A stretch of 57,344 nt of DNA from an uncultured Bacteroidia bacterium (GCA_902769875.1 CACXQV010000011.1:1-57344), one strand, 5' to 3'; shown: positions 39,666 to 48,592, counted from the stretch's first letter. The notes: generated by a model from the letters alone, not told the origin. Program-made: numbers and translations.

Positions 39666-39673
39666 TACTTTTG
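39666..39673 (+). promoter_or_regulatory. -7 box of the AbrB/MazE-like gene
   Basis: TACTTTTG then CAGC matches TAnnTTTG. A transcript start near 39680 favours the ATG at 39719 over those at 39671 and 39683, which would leave almost no leader. Confidence 0.6.
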
Positions 39674-39718
39674 CAGCAAAATATGAAAAATCATACTAAT
39701 CACAAAAATCAAATCATC

Positions 39719-39922
39719 ATGGTAGAAGACAATGGAAAGTACATTTTCGGCGTGGTGAAAATGGGCGAGCGCGGACAAATCGTCATCCCCAAGGAAGCCC
39801 GCGAGGTTTACGGAATCAAGGCTGGCGACAGTCTTTTGGTACTTGGCGATTCAAAAGGCATGGCCGTTTTGAAAACCGAGGTTTTTCAGGACAAAATCGA
39901 TGAAATGTTAGGAGGAAACTGA
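39719..39922 (+). CDS. AbrB/MazE/SpoVT-type DNA-binding protein
   Basis: From MVEDNGKYIFGVVK the product has 67 residues and a swapped-hairpin AbrB domain (GERGQIVIPKEAREVYGIKAG, split at about residue 35, then DSLLVLGDSKGMAVLKTE). Such proteins are transcriptional regulators or antitoxins; no toxin gene is adjacent. The acyltransferase gene starts 2 bases after its stop, so they share a transcript. A start at 39683 would add 12 residues. Confidence 0.8.
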   Translation: MVEDNGKYIFGVVKMGERGQIVIPKEAREVYGIKAGDSLLVLGDSKGMAVLKTEVFQDKIDEMLGGN

Positions 39923-39924
39923 CC

Positions 39925-41034
39925 ATGGAACGCAAGCATTGGATTGACAATTTGCGCTGGGCTACAGTGCTTTTGGTGCTGTTTTACCACGTCATTTATT
40001 TCTACAACAACAAGGGCGTGTTTGGCGGCATCGGCGGTTTCGGCGATTATCCTGAATGCCGTCAGTATCAGGATATTGTGATGTATATCCTCTATCCCTT
40101 TTTTATGCCGCTGCTGTTCATTTTGGCGGGCATCGGCTCGCGTTATGCGTTGCAAAAGCAGTCAGGCAAGGAGTGGTTCAAGGCACGCACCAACAAACTG
40201 TTGGTGCCGGGCACGATAGGCCTTTTCGTGTTCCAATGGATGGTCGGCTATTTCAACACCGTAGTGGCCGCTCGTCAAGGCGTGTTTGACGGTATGCCCG
40301 CCTTAGCAAAATATATGATGATGGCCATTAGTGGCACCGGCCCGCTGTGGTTCGTCCAAGTGCTGTGGTTGCTGTGTTTGGTGTTGTTGCTCATTCGTGC
40401 CATCGACCGCAAAGATTGGCTTTATAACATTTGTGGGAAAGCCAATTATGTGGTTATCATCCTGTTAGGCGTGTTGTTTTGGGTTGGTGAGCAAACCCTC
40501 ATCAAAAATCCCCGCCCCGAATCGTTGGACGGCCTTTTGAATTTGTATAAGCCGTTTTTCTACTTGGTTCCTTTCTTGTTGGGCTATTTCGTGTTCGCCC
40601 ACGACGAGGTTCAAGAGAAATTGGAAAAGGCTTGGCTTCCACTGATGGTTTGTGCCGTAGTTGCAGGCACGGTGCTGATTGTCACCACTTTCGGACAGGA
40701 CAACACTTCGCCGCAGTATTTGGGCAGTCCGCTCAATTGCCTCTATGGTTGGCTGATGTGCCTCGCGATGATGGGCTGGTTCAAGGCAAAATTCAACCGC
40801 ACGGGAGCCTTCGCCGGCTATATGACCCGATCCAGCTTCGGCATCTATATCGTTCATTATTTAGTGATTGCCTCGTTTGGCTACATGATGAAAGTGCATA
40901 CTTCGTTGGCTCCGTGGATGATGTATGCCATTCTTTTCTTCGCCGTGATGCTTCTTTCGCCCGCGATTTATGAAATTTTGAGACGGATTCCGTTTGTCAG
41001 GTGGTGCGTGTTTGGAGAGAAGAAAAACCCCTGA
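39925..41034 (+). CDS. Acyltransferase 3-family membrane protein
   Basis: The 369-residue product has about ten membrane helices. It begins MERKHWIDNLRWATVLLVLFYHV (read as IDNLRW then LVLFYHV), the usual start of the acyltransferase 3 family with its conserved His. R75 of AGIGSRYALQKQSG and YMTRSSFGIYIVHYL are also typical. These proteins transfer acyl groups to extracytoplasmic sugars or other acceptors. It is co-transcribed with the AbrB-like gene. The acceptor is unknown. Confidence 0.84.
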   Translation: MERKHWIDNLRWATVLLVLFYHVIYFYNNKGVFGGIGGFGDYPECRQYQDIVMYILYPFFMPLLFILAGIGSRYALQKQSGKEWFKARTNKLLVPGTIGLFVFQWMVGYFNTVVAARQGVFDGMPALAKYMMMAISGTGPLWFVQVLWLLCLVLLLIRAIDRKDWLYNICGKANYVVIILLGVLFWVGEQTLIKNPRPESLDGLLNLYKPFFYLVPFLLGYFVFAHDEVQEKLEKAWLPLMVCAVVAGTVLIVTTFGQDNTSPQYLGSPLNCLYGWLMCLAMMGWFKAKFNRTGAFAGYMTRSSFGIYIVHYLVIASFGYMMKVHTSLAPWMMYAILFFAVMLLSPAIYEILRRIPFVRWCVFGEKKNP

Positions 41035-41047
41035 AAACTGCCAAAAA

Positions 41048-41139
41048 TTGCATAGAAAAGGAAGTTTTTTTGCCTTTTCTATGCAAATTATTACTACTTT
41101 TGCGGTACAGAAAAGGAAGAAAAACTTCTTTTTCTATAC
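41048..41139 (+). promoter_or_regulatory. abiE promoter with two inverted repeats (likely AbiEi operators)
   Basis: The first inverted repeat has arms TTGCATAGAAAAGG (41048-41061) and CCTTTTCTATGCAA (41073-41086). The -7 box TACTTTTG (41095-41102) follows. The second repeat, AGAAAAGGAAG (41109-41119) with CTTCTTTTTCT, lies just after it. Both share AGAAAAGGAAG. AbiEi proteins are known to bind two inverted repeats at their own promoter, so this is probably an autoregulatory region. Confidence 0.72.
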
Positions 41140-41159
41140 CTTAAAGTATAAAAAGTGCT

Positions 41160-41792
41160 ATGGCAAAGGCAAATCCATTATTGCAATTTGGGAATATACC
41201 AGTGTCAACTGCAACCCTTGAAACCTGTTTCTCGGCGTTGACCTCGCCTCAGAAGAAAATCCACGCCTTGGAAAACGCAGGGGAACTCATTCGATTGAAG
41301 CGTGATTTATATGTAGTGAATTCGGAAGTGAGCGGGAAACCCGTCAACATACCGTTGTGTGCCAATCATTTGTATGGGCCTTCGTACGTATCTTCAAAAT
41401 GGGCATTGCAATGGTATGGGTTGATACCTGAACAGGTCTTCAGAGTGGTTTCGATGACCACCAAACATGCACGTTGTTTTGAAACCCCATTGGGCATATT
41501 CGACTACCACAAAACAGCACTTGATTACCATTCTGTCGGAATCAAGGTCGTACAGGAAGGAGAAGTCTCATTTTTGATGGCAAGCCAAGAAAAGGCCTTG
41601 TGCGATATGATATTACTCGACAGATTTGTTCCCAGCCAATCGGTCAAACGCTTGGTGCAGTATTTGGAAGAAGACATCCGCTTTGATATGGACGAACTTT
41701 CAAAGTTTGACATAAGCATCGTCAAATCGTGTGCCGAAACTGGAGAAAAAAAGTTGATATTCAACAATTTGATAAAAATCATAAAGCAATGA
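41160..41792 (+). CDS. abiEi: AbiEi-family type IV antitoxin/transcription regulator
   Basis: The 210-residue product has an N-terminal winged helix (PVSTATLETCFSALTSPQ, ENAGELIRLKRDLYVV) and the AbiEi C-terminal domain (YGPSYVSSKWALQWYGLIPE, SQEKALCDMILLDRF). AbiEi represses its operon and counteracts AbiEii without direct contact. The AbiEii gene overlaps its stop as ATGA. Two inverted repeats flank the promoter. No signal peptide is present. Confidence 0.9.
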   Translation: MAKANPLLQFGNIPVSTATLETCFSALTSPQKKIHALENAGELIRLKRDLYVVNSEVSGKPVNIPLCANHLYGPSYVSSKWALQWYGLIPEQVFRVVSMTTKHARCFETPLGIFDYHKTALDYHSVGIKVVQEGEVSFLMASQEKALCDMILLDRFVPSQSVKRLVQYLEEDIRFDMDELSKFDISIVKSCAETGEKKLIFNNLIKIIKQ

Positions 41793-42610
41793 CGATATTT
41801 GAGGAAATGCTCGCCCAATTCAAGAGCGAAAAGGGGAAAGAAACACCGAGGATGGCGCATGAGGTAATGCAACAAATCGTTTTGGCAGGATTGCACAGAG
41901 GAGGCTTTTTCAAACATGCAGCTTTTTATGGCGGCACTTGCTTGCGCATTTTTCATGGCCTGCCACGTTTTTCGGAAGACTTGGATTTCTCATTGACCGA
42001 AAAACGCAACGACATTCACTTGGAGAACTTTTTTCCTTCAATCACAAATGAATTCAAAATGTGCGGCCTTGACGTTACGATAGCAAAAAAGGAGAAAATG
42101 GCCTTTGGCAGAGTGGAGTCGGCATTTCTGAAGGAAAACACAGAAGCATACGAAATCAAGTTCCAAACCAAGAAAACCGTCAAAATCAAGATTGAACTTG
42201 ACACCGACCCGCCTTTGCAGTTCGAAACGGAACAGAAACTGCTTTTGAAGCCTTATTCTTTCATGACCCGTTGTTTTGCCTTGCCAGACCTTTATGCGGG
42301 CAAGATGCACGCACTTGTGTATCGTGCATGGCAACGACGAATAAAAGGGCGGGATTGGTACGACTTCGAGTGGTATGTCCGCAATGGGATTTTATTGGAT
42401 TTCAACCATTTGCAAGCAAGAATTAAGGAGTTCAGCGGTAAAGATGTGGATAAGGAATCATTTTTGAAAGCACTACGCGAAAGACTTGCCTCAGCAGATA
42501 TTGAATTAGTGAAAATGGATGTGGTGGACTTTATTTCCGATCCCCACGAACTCGACATCTGGAGCAACGACTATTTCCTCCAGTTGGCCGATAGGATTAA
42601 GTTTGTATGA
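41789..42610 (+). CDS. abiEii: AbiEii-type nucleotidyltransferase toxin
   Basis: From MTIFEEMLAQFKSEKG the product has 273 residues. The nucleotidyltransferase signature is YGGTCLRIFHGLPRFSEDLD (about 48-67), with Gly-Gly, Ser and paired Asp, as in AbiEii. KTVKIKIELD (about 130-139) and LYAGKMHALVYR also fit the family. It is thought to stop growth by modifying tRNA or nucleotides. The start overlaps the antitoxin stop. The upstream extension to 41729 is rejected because it lies inside abiEi. Confidence 0.9.
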   Translation: MTIFEEMLAQFKSEKGKETPRMAHEVMQQIVLAGLHRGGFFKHAAFYGGTCLRIFHGLPRFSEDLDFSLTEKRNDIHLENFFPSITNEFKMCGLDVTIAKKEKMAFGRVESAFLKENTEAYEIKFQTKKTVKIKIELDTDPPLQFETEQKLLLKPYSFMTRCFALPDLYAGKMHALVYRAWQRRIKGRDWYDFEWYVRNGILLDFNHLQARIKEFSGKDVDKESFLKALRERLASADIELVKMDVVDFISDPHELDIWSNDYFLQLADRIKFV

Positions 42611-43368
42611 CTATGAAAGACAATAAATTATATACTGAAATCATTGCCTACCAAGACCCCACCCAAGTCGCAGGCCTCTCTCGTTTTTTCAAGACGGGCA
42701 AAGGGCAATATGGCGAGGGCGACAAGTTCCTTGGAATCAAAGTGCCCGTGACCCGCGAAGTGGTGAAGGAATGTTGGAAAGAGACTTCATTTGAGGACTT
42801 GGAAACCTGCATCCGCTCCGAGTACCACGAGATGCGCTTGGCCGCCTTGCTCTGTTTGGTGCAAATCTTCAAGAACGCCAATAAACGATTTTTTGCCTCA
42901 TCTGCCGTCATTTCGGGCTTGACCCGAAATCTCCAACAGCAATGCGTGGACTTTTATCTCACTCATACAGAGTTTATTAACAACTGGGATTTGGTCGACC
43001 TTTCCTGTTACGAACTGCTCGGCACTTGGCTTTTGGACAAGGATAGGACCCTGCTCTACGACCTCGCCCGCGACGGCAAGACCATCTGGGAACAGCGTAT
43101 CGGGATGGTGAGCACGATGCAATTCATCCGCCACGGCGAGTTGGATGATACCTACGCCATTGCTGACATCTTCTTGGAAAAGCCCAAACCTTTGCACGAC
43201 TTGCTTCAAAAGGCCGTCGGGTGGCTGCTTCGCGAGGCTGGCAAACGCGACGAACAACGCTTGAAAGACTGGCTTTTAAGCCGTTATCAGTCTATGCCGC
43301 GCACTATGCTCCGCTATGCGATTGAAAAATTCCCTGAAAGTGAACGCTCCCTGTTTTTGAAAAGTTAA
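42607..43368 (+). CDS. AlkD-like DNA alkylation repair protein with a palindromic repeat in frame
   Basis: The 253-residue all-helical product matches the AlkD HEAT-like family: QVAGLSRFFKTGKGQYGEGDKFLGIKVP (in two parts), YHEMRLAALLCLVQI, NNWDLVDLSCYELLGTWLLD and RDGKTIWEQRIGMVST. These glycosylases remove alkylated bases. Between KNANKRFFA and QQQCVDFYL there is an extra SSAVISGLTRNL, encoded by a palindromic repeat (42910-42930). The start overlaps the abiEii stop as ATGA; another ATG lies at 42613. Confidence 0.87.
   Translation: MTMKDNKLYTEIIAYQDPTQVAGLSRFFKTGKGQYGEGDKFLGIKVPVTREVVKECWKETSFEDLETCIRSEYHEMRLAALLCLVQIFKNANKRFFASSAVISGLTRNLQQQCVDFYLTHTEFINNWDLVDLSCYELLGTWLLDKDRTLLYDLARDGKTIWEQRIGMVSTMQFIRHGELDDTYAIADIFLEKPKPLHDLLQKAVGWLLREAGKRDEQRLKDWLLSRYQSMPRTMLRYAIEKFPESERSLFLKS
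42910..42930. repeat. ATTTCGGG-CTTGA-CCCGAAAT palindrome inside the AlkD-like gene
   Basis: The same element with ATTGCGGG-CTTGA-CCCGCAAT occurs between genes at 161-181. The loop is identical and the stems differ by a matching pair (T-A against G-C), so the hairpin is preserved. Here it is translated as VISGLTRNL. Confidence 0.88.
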
Positions 43369-43385
43369 ACCTAAATAAGCGGCGT

Positions 43386-43426
43386 TTCGACAAGCTCAAC
43401 GACCTTTGGTTCCTGAGCCTGTCGAA
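43386..43426. repeat. TTCGACAAGCTCA inverted repeat
   Basis: TTCGACAAGCTCA (43386-43398) pairs with TGAGCCTGTCGAA (43414-43426) with one mismatch. Half copies are seen at 34304-34316, inside the nitroreductase coding sequence, and about 4423-4437. It lies between the AlkD-like and hydrolase genes. Confidence 0.78.
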
Positions 43427-43442
43427 GGACCAACAAAATGAT

Positions 43443-44126
43443 ATGACTGACATCCAACTTCACTGCATTGAGCAAGGCCAAGGCCAACCGCTCATCCTTC
43501 TCCACGGCAACGGCGAGAGTTGCGACTATTTTGAACACCAAATCACCTGTTTCTCAAAGGATTATCGCGTCATCGCCATTGACACACGCGGTCACGGGAA
43601 ATCGCCAAGAGGCGAAAAACCTTTCACCATCAAGCAGTTTGCCGAGGATTTGAAGGACTTTATGGACGCGAAAAGCATCACCAAAGCCAACATTTTGGGC
43701 TTCTCCGACGGCGGCAACATCGCCTTGGAATTTGCCCTGAAACACCCGGAACGGATTGAAAAACTGATTCTTAACGGTGCCAACCTATTCCCAAGTGGCG
43801 TGAAGCCTTTGTACCAATGGCCCATCGAAATCGGCTACCGTATTGCAAAAATGTTTTCGAAGAAATCAGGGAAAGCCAAGCAAAACGCCGAACTCCTCGG
43901 CCTGATGGTGAACGAGCCGCACATCGACCCCTCCGAACTTGCCCGCCTGACCATCCCCGTGTTGGTCATCGCAGGCAAGAAAGATATGATCAAGGAGTCG
44001 CATACGAGGCTCATTTACAAAAGTTTGCCCGATGCACAGATGAACATCATGGAGGGAGACCATTTCATTGCCAACAAGAATTATGAGGCATTTAATAGGG
44101 TGGTGGAGCGGTTTTTGAGAAAATAA
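43443..44126 (+). CDS. Alpha/beta hydrolase
   Basis: The 227-residue product has the oxyanion-hole HGNGES, the nucleophile elbow GFSDGG (about 85-90), the acid Asp in AGKKDMI (about 180) and the His in GDHFIA (about 204). No signal peptide is seen, so it should be cytoplasmic. The substrate is unknown. A short repeat-containing gap separates it from the AlkD-like gene. Confidence 0.88.
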   Translation: MTDIQLHCIEQGQGQPLILLHGNGESCDYFEHQITCFSKDYRVIAIDTRGHGKSPRGEKPFTIKQFAEDLKDFMDAKSITKANILGFSDGGNIALEFALKHPERIEKLILNGANLFPSGVKPLYQWPIEIGYRIAKMFSKKSGKAKQNAELLGLMVNEPHIDPSELARLTIPVLVIAGKKDMIKESHTRLIYKSLPDAQMNIMEGDHFIANKNYEAFNRVVERFLRK

Positions 44127-44161
44127 TTAGTAGCACTTTGTGTTTTCAAACAAAATATCTT

Positions 44162-44169
44162 TATATTTG
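44162..44169 (+). promoter_or_regulatory. -7 box of the AlbA_2/ATPase gene
   Basis: TATATTTG followed by TGGGC matches TAnnTTTG, giving a leader of about 50 bases before the ATG at 44224. Confidence 0.6.
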
Positions 44170-44223
44170 TGGGCGAGATAATTTACACTATTTTTGTGCT
44201 TCTTTATGGCACTTTAACAGGGT

Positions 44224-45870
44224 ATGTTTATGGAGAGTATAAAGAAAGCTTTGAACTTGAAAGAAGGAACCGAAGTGGAATACAAGTCGGCGAAGGGCGG
44301 ATTTCCTGGGTCTTTCTGGGATACGTTTTCGGCCTTTGCGAACAGCCAAGGTGGAGTGATTGTGTTGGGTGTGAAAGAACGGAATGGAAAGTTCATACCA
44401 GACGGGCTGACGGAAGAACAAATGGCTGCACATAAGAAAACCTTTTGGGACAATGCGCACAACAAAAGCTGTGTGAGTATTCCGCTGCTGACGGAAAGGG
44501 ATGTGGTAGAAATTATGACGGAGAGCGGGATAAGGCTGCTGGTGTTCCTAATCCCCAAGGCTCCCTATTATCTGTGCCCTGTGTATCTAACGCTCAATCC
44601 TTTTGGGCACACCTACAAACGTCACCATGAGGGGGATTATGTTTGTTCGGATGACGAGGTGCGGCAGATGTTCTCGGATGCCAACAACGTGCAACATTCG
44701 GCAGACTCGCGCATACTTACGGGCTACTCCTTTGATGACATAGATACTGCGACGCTGCGAAACTATCGCCAAGCCTATAAAGACAGGCATGAGAATCACC
44801 CTTGGAATGAATTTGACGACCAAAGGTTTTTGGAAAGTGTTGGGGCATACCGCAAGGACAGGACTACAGGTAAAGAGGGCTTCACGGTGGCTGGAATGTT
44901 GATGTTCGGCAAGAACAACAGTATTACTGACCCTGAATGTTGCCCGAACTTTTTCCCAGACTATCGGGAACACCTTGGCGATGGTAAAGATGTTCGCTGG
45001 ACAAACCGTGTTTATCCTGATGGCACTTGGGAGGCCAATCTCTATCAGTTCTATAGTCGTGTTTTGCCAATGTTGCAACATGCGCTGCCCGTGCCTTTCA
45101 AATTGGACGAGAACCAACGGCGCAAAGACACCACATCGGCCCATACCTCGTTGAGAGAAGCATTGGGCAACTGCCTTATCCATTGCGCATACACAGTAAT
45201 GGGGAATATTGTGATTGACCGCTATGATGACCGTATTGTAATGTCGAATCCCGGTACAATGCTTGTCAGTTTGGAGGATTTTTGGGAGGGAGGCCATAGC
45301 GTTTGCCGCAACCCATTGTTACAAAAAATGTTCGTGTTTGTAGGTGTGGGTGAAAAGGCCGGTAGTGGAGCAGATGTTATCAGTACCGGTTGGCGTGAGA
45401 ATGGTTGGCAATTGCCGACGCTTGTTGAGCATCAAATGCCAGCACGAGTGGAAGCCACGCTCTTGATTGAGGATTTGGTGAAACAGCAAGAAAGGGAAAC
45501 CATACAGAAAAGTGGACTGGAAACGGAAAGCCATACAGAAAGTGGACTGAAAAGTATACAGAAAACAGAAAGTAACCAGAAAAGTGACCAGAAAACTGGA
45601 CTGGAAACAGAAAACCATACAGAAACCATACAGAAAAGTGACCAGAAAACGGAAAGTGACCAGAAAAGTGACCAGAAAAGTAACCAGAAAATATTGGAAG
45701 CTATATCAAAAAAATCTGTGATTACAATCAAGGAGCTTCAAGAGTTGACGGGATTATCAGAAAGTGGTGTAAAGAAAATCATTCGTAATCTACGTGCTGA
45801 CAACCAAATTCGTCGTGTAGGTCCCGACAAAGGCGGCCATTGGGAAATTGTTGTACCATCTTCGGATTAG
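44224..45870 (+). CDS. AlbA_2 (Schlafen-like) and HATPase_c_4 regulator with repeat linker
   Basis: The 548-residue product has an AlbA_2 domain (about 10-140) with EVEYKSAKGGFPGSFW, AFANSQGGVIVLGVKE and LVFLIPKAP. A GHKL-type region (about 310-400) has REALGNCLIHCAYT and EKAGSGADVI. A low-complexity linker follows (about 425-485), rich in QKSDQKTES, and then a winged helix (about 490-545: ITIKELQELTGLSESGVKKII). Proteins of this build are often annotated as ATP-binding transcriptional regulators; the role is unknown. The linker is coded by a short DNA repeat whose length could change without breaking the frame. Confidence 0.8.
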   Translation: MFMESIKKALNLKEGTEVEYKSAKGGFPGSFWDTFSAFANSQGGVIVLGVKERNGKFIPDGLTEEQMAAHKKTFWDNAHNKSCVSIPLLTERDVVEIMTESGIRLLVFLIPKAPYYLCPVYLTLNPFGHTYKRHHEGDYVCSDDEVRQMFSDANNVQHSADSRILTGYSFDDIDTATLRNYRQAYKDRHENHPWNEFDDQRFLESVGAYRKDRTTGKEGFTVAGMLMFGKNNSITDPECCPNFFPDYREHLGDGKDVRWTNRVYPDGTWEANLYQFYSRVLPMLQHALPVPFKLDENQRRKDTTSAHTSLREALGNCLIHCAYTVMGNIVIDRYDDRIVMSNPGTMLVSLEDFWEGGHSVCRNPLLQKMFVFVGVGEKAGSGADVISTGWRENGWQLPTLVEHQMPARVEATLLIEDLVKQQERETIQKSGLETESHTESGLKSIQKTESNQKSDQKTGLETENHTETIQKSDQKTESDQKSDQKSNQKILEAISKKSVITIKELQELTGLSESGVKKIIRNLRADNQIRRVGPDKGGHWEIVVPSSD

Positions 45871-45932
45871 ATAATAGGAAATCGTTTAATGTGTTTTTGT
45901 CCTCAAATCCTCTCCAATTGCGTACTATTTTT

Positions 45933-45940
45933 TATTTTTG
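45933..45940 (+). promoter_or_regulatory. -7 box of the C10 protease gene
   Basis: TATTTTTG followed by TGCC matches TAnnTTTG, giving a leader of about 80 bases before the ATG at 46026. Confidence 0.58.
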
Positions 45941-46025
45941 TGCCTTACTAAACGACCTATCATAAAAAGGCCGTCATACTAAACTAATTTGATATTATGC
46001 AAACAACTGAGAAAATTAAAGAACT

Positions 46026-48578
46026 ATGAAAAAGATTGCTTTACTTGTCACAGCAATGATGCTCTGTTTGAACATCTTGCAATCCACTCCCATCAGCCAA
46101 GCCACAGCCTTGACTGCTGCACAACGTTTCGCCACTGCTCAACTTGCCATCGAGCGGGCTGAACCTCAACTTGTTTATTCAGGCCCCGAAGAGGCTTTCT
46201 TCGTATTCAATCTGGGCAGCCATGCTTTCGTCATCATTGCTGGCGACGATGCCTATCGCCCTGTCGTCGGCTATTCCGATGAGTCGGCTTTCGATGCTTC
46301 CGACATCCCACCTGCGTTGCACGACCATCTCGCTGGCATTGCCGCAAGCATACTTCGCCTGCGCACTCGGGGCGATGCCAAAGGCACTCCGATGGTGGTG
46401 GCCGAGTGGGAGTCGGTGCTGACCCAAGGGCGGCTCATTTCGCGCAACGGCGGTCGCGGCACGGGCTATTTCTGCCAGACCAAGTGGAATCAGGATTACC
46501 CTTACAACATTTGCTGCCCCGAAGACCCTGCCGGTTCGGGTGGTCACACTTATGTTGGCTGCTTGGCCACGGCCATGTCGCAACTGATGCGCTTTTGGGC
46601 TTATCCCACCAAAGGTGAAGGCAGCCATTGCTACAATCATGAGGATTACGGCCAAATCTGCGCCGACTTCGGCAGCACGACCTACGATTGGGACAATATG
46701 CCCAATGTGTTGAACAGCAGTTCTTCAGAGGCCGAAAAAACGGCCACTGGCACGCTTTGTTTCCATTGCGGAGTGACCATCGACATGGGCTATGGCCCCG
46801 ATGGCAGTGGAGGCGCTTCGGGGCCCATTCCGGGCGTGATGCACACCTATTTCAATTATAGCGAGGCCAACGTGCAGCTTCGTCGCGACGATTTCGGGCT
46901 TGAGGAATGGAAGGCTATGGTGCGCGAGCAGTTCGATATGGGCTGGCCGATGTATTACGGTGGCTGTCAGGATGGCGGCTGCCACGCCTTCGTGTGCGAC
47001 GGTTACGACGACTTCGACATGTTCCATTTCAACCTCGGCTGGGGCGGAAGCTCAGACGGCTGGTACATCATCGACGAAGCGCCTTATACCAGTCCCGCCG
47101 ACGCGATGTTCAACTTCGTGCCGGCTCCGATTTATAACCTGACACCATCTGCGCCCACCAGCTTCACGGCGGTGGCTGTGTCCGATACCGAACTCAAGAC
47201 CCGACTCAGCTGGATTAATCCCACCACGACCTTGAACGGCACTGCTTTGGACGACATCGAGCAGATCATAGTCCTGCGCAACAACGAAATCATACAGACC
47301 ATAACCGACGCCACGCCGGGTGCCACGGTCGAAATCGAGGATGCCGACGTGCCGCACTATGGTGTGTATCGCTATGCCGTTTATGCCTTCGCCAATGGGC
47401 GCAATGGCAAGCACGCCTATGTGACCGATGTTTTGGTTGGCCCCTCTTGCAATTGGCAAATCATCATGACCACCAACTCGTTTCAGGGCTGGCGCGGCGG
47501 CCACATCACTGTTTATGGGGCTACGGGCAACGAAATCGGGCAGTTTACGATGACTTCGGCGACGGCCACTTCGGCAGAACCTGCGTTGCCGCTTGGGCCA
47601 ATCAGCTTCGGGTGGACCGCCCCCAATGAAACGGTCAACCAGATGGCTTTTGTCATCAAGGATGCCGACGGCAATACGGTGTATAGCTTCAGTGGCTCTT
47701 CAGACGACTTGACACCAGGGCTGATCTTCGAAACCAATAACACTTGCGGCGGCGACCTCTCGTGCGGCGTGCCCGAAAACCTCGTTGCCACAGAGGCGGC
47801 TGAAGGCATCCTCCTCACTTGGGACGGCGTCGGGAACGAGGGCTATGGCTACAACCTCTATCGCGATGGCTTGCTCATCCGCTTGGTGCCGTCGGGCAGT
47901 GCCACCTCGTTCCTCGACCGTAATGTGGATCAGGGCGGGCATTGCTACCGTGCATCGGTGCTTTGCGAAGGGGGTGAGAGTGGCGAATATTCCAACGAGT
48001 CGTGCGCCACGTTTGGGCCTTGCTATCCGCCTCGCAACCTCGATTTCGAATATAACAACAACTACAAGCCCCGTTTGGTCTGGGAGGCTCCTCAGCCCAA
48101 TGATGGCCTTTCGGGCTATTACCTGTATAGGAAGGAAGGCGATGGAGAATATCACAGAATCAAGCTGTTAGGTGCAACTGCGGTTACTTTCACCGACAAC
48201 ACCGTGAACCAAGAAGGCGACTATTATTACCGCCTCTATGCCTATTATGGCGCCCTTGATTGCACCTCGGCGCCCGCCAACCGCAAATACCATCCCAATG
48301 AGTTCGAGTTGATGGTATATTATTCGCCTACGGGATTGGATGAGAACGGCTTGCAAACTAAGGTTTATCCCAACCCGGCACAATCATCGGTCACCGTCAA
48401 GGCCGAAGGGATGACTGCGGTTTCGGTTTACAATGCCATAGGGCAATGTGTGTCGCGAAAGCAAGTCGCGGCCAACAGTGCTGAGGTCGATGTGCAGCGT
48501 TTTCCATCGGGACTCTATCTCATTCGCATTGAGACGACTGCAGGAACAGCGTACAGGCGCATCGCAGTGACCCGTTAA
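46026..48578 (+). CDS. C10 (streptopain-type) cysteine protease with T9SS sorting domain
   Basis: The 850-residue product has a signal peptide and a Spi-like propeptide (about 20-130). The C10 catalytic domain has the Cys in YVGCLATAMSQLMRFW (about 178) and the His in GGCHAFVCDGYD (about 319), followed by FHFNLGWGGSSDGWY. Fibronectin-like domains follow (about 385-770), then a T9SS sorting domain from KVYPNPAQSSVTVKAEG to the end. It should be a secreted protease like streptopain and its Bacteroidota relatives. An 850-residue C10 enzyme is long for the family because of the added domains. Confidence 0.9.
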   Translation: MKKIALLVTAMMLCLNILQSTPISQATALTAAQRFATAQLAIERAEPQLVYSGPEEAFFVFNLGSHAFVIIAGDDAYRPVVGYSDESAFDASDIPPALHDHLAGIAASILRLRTRGDAKGTPMVVAEWESVLTQGRLISRNGGRGTGYFCQTKWNQDYPYNICCPEDPAGSGGHTYVGCLATAMSQLMRFWAYPTKGEGSHCYNHEDYGQICADFGSTTYDWDNMPNVLNSSSSEAEKTATGTLCFHCGVTIDMGYGPDGSGGASGPIPGVMHTYFNYSEANVQLRRDDFGLEEWKAMVREQFDMGWPMYYGGCQDGGCHAFVCDGYDDFDMFHFNLGWGGSSDGWYIIDEAPYTSPADAMFNFVPAPIYNLTPSAPTSFTAVAVSDTELKTRLSWINPTTTLNGTALDDIEQIIVLRNNEIIQTITDATPGATVEIEDADVPHYGVYRYAVYAFANGRNGKHAYVTDVLVGPSCNWQIIMTTNSFQGWRGGHITVYGATGNEIGQFTMTSATATSAEPALPLGPISFGWTAPNETVNQMAFVIKDADGNTVYSFSGSSDDLTPGLIFETNNTCGGDLSCGVPENLVATEAAEGILLTWDGVGNEGYGYNLYRDGLLIRLVPSGSATSFLDRNVDQGGHCYRASVLCEGGESGEYSNESCATFGPCYPPRNLDFEYNNNYKPRLVWEAPQPNDGLSGYYLYRKEGDGEYHRIKLLGATAVTFTDNTVNQEGDYYYRLYAYYGALDCTSAPANRKYHPNEFELMVYYSPTGLDENGLQTKVYPNPAQSSVTVKAEGMTAVSVYNAIGQCVSRKQVAANSAEVDVQRFPSGLYLIRIETTAGTAYRRIAVTR

Positions 48579-48592
48579 AACCTTGCATATAT

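Noticed and set aside
44169-44435. 88-residue frame starting with GTG before the AlbA_2 gene
   Set aside because: It starts within the -7 box region and reads the AlbA_2 domain out of frame.
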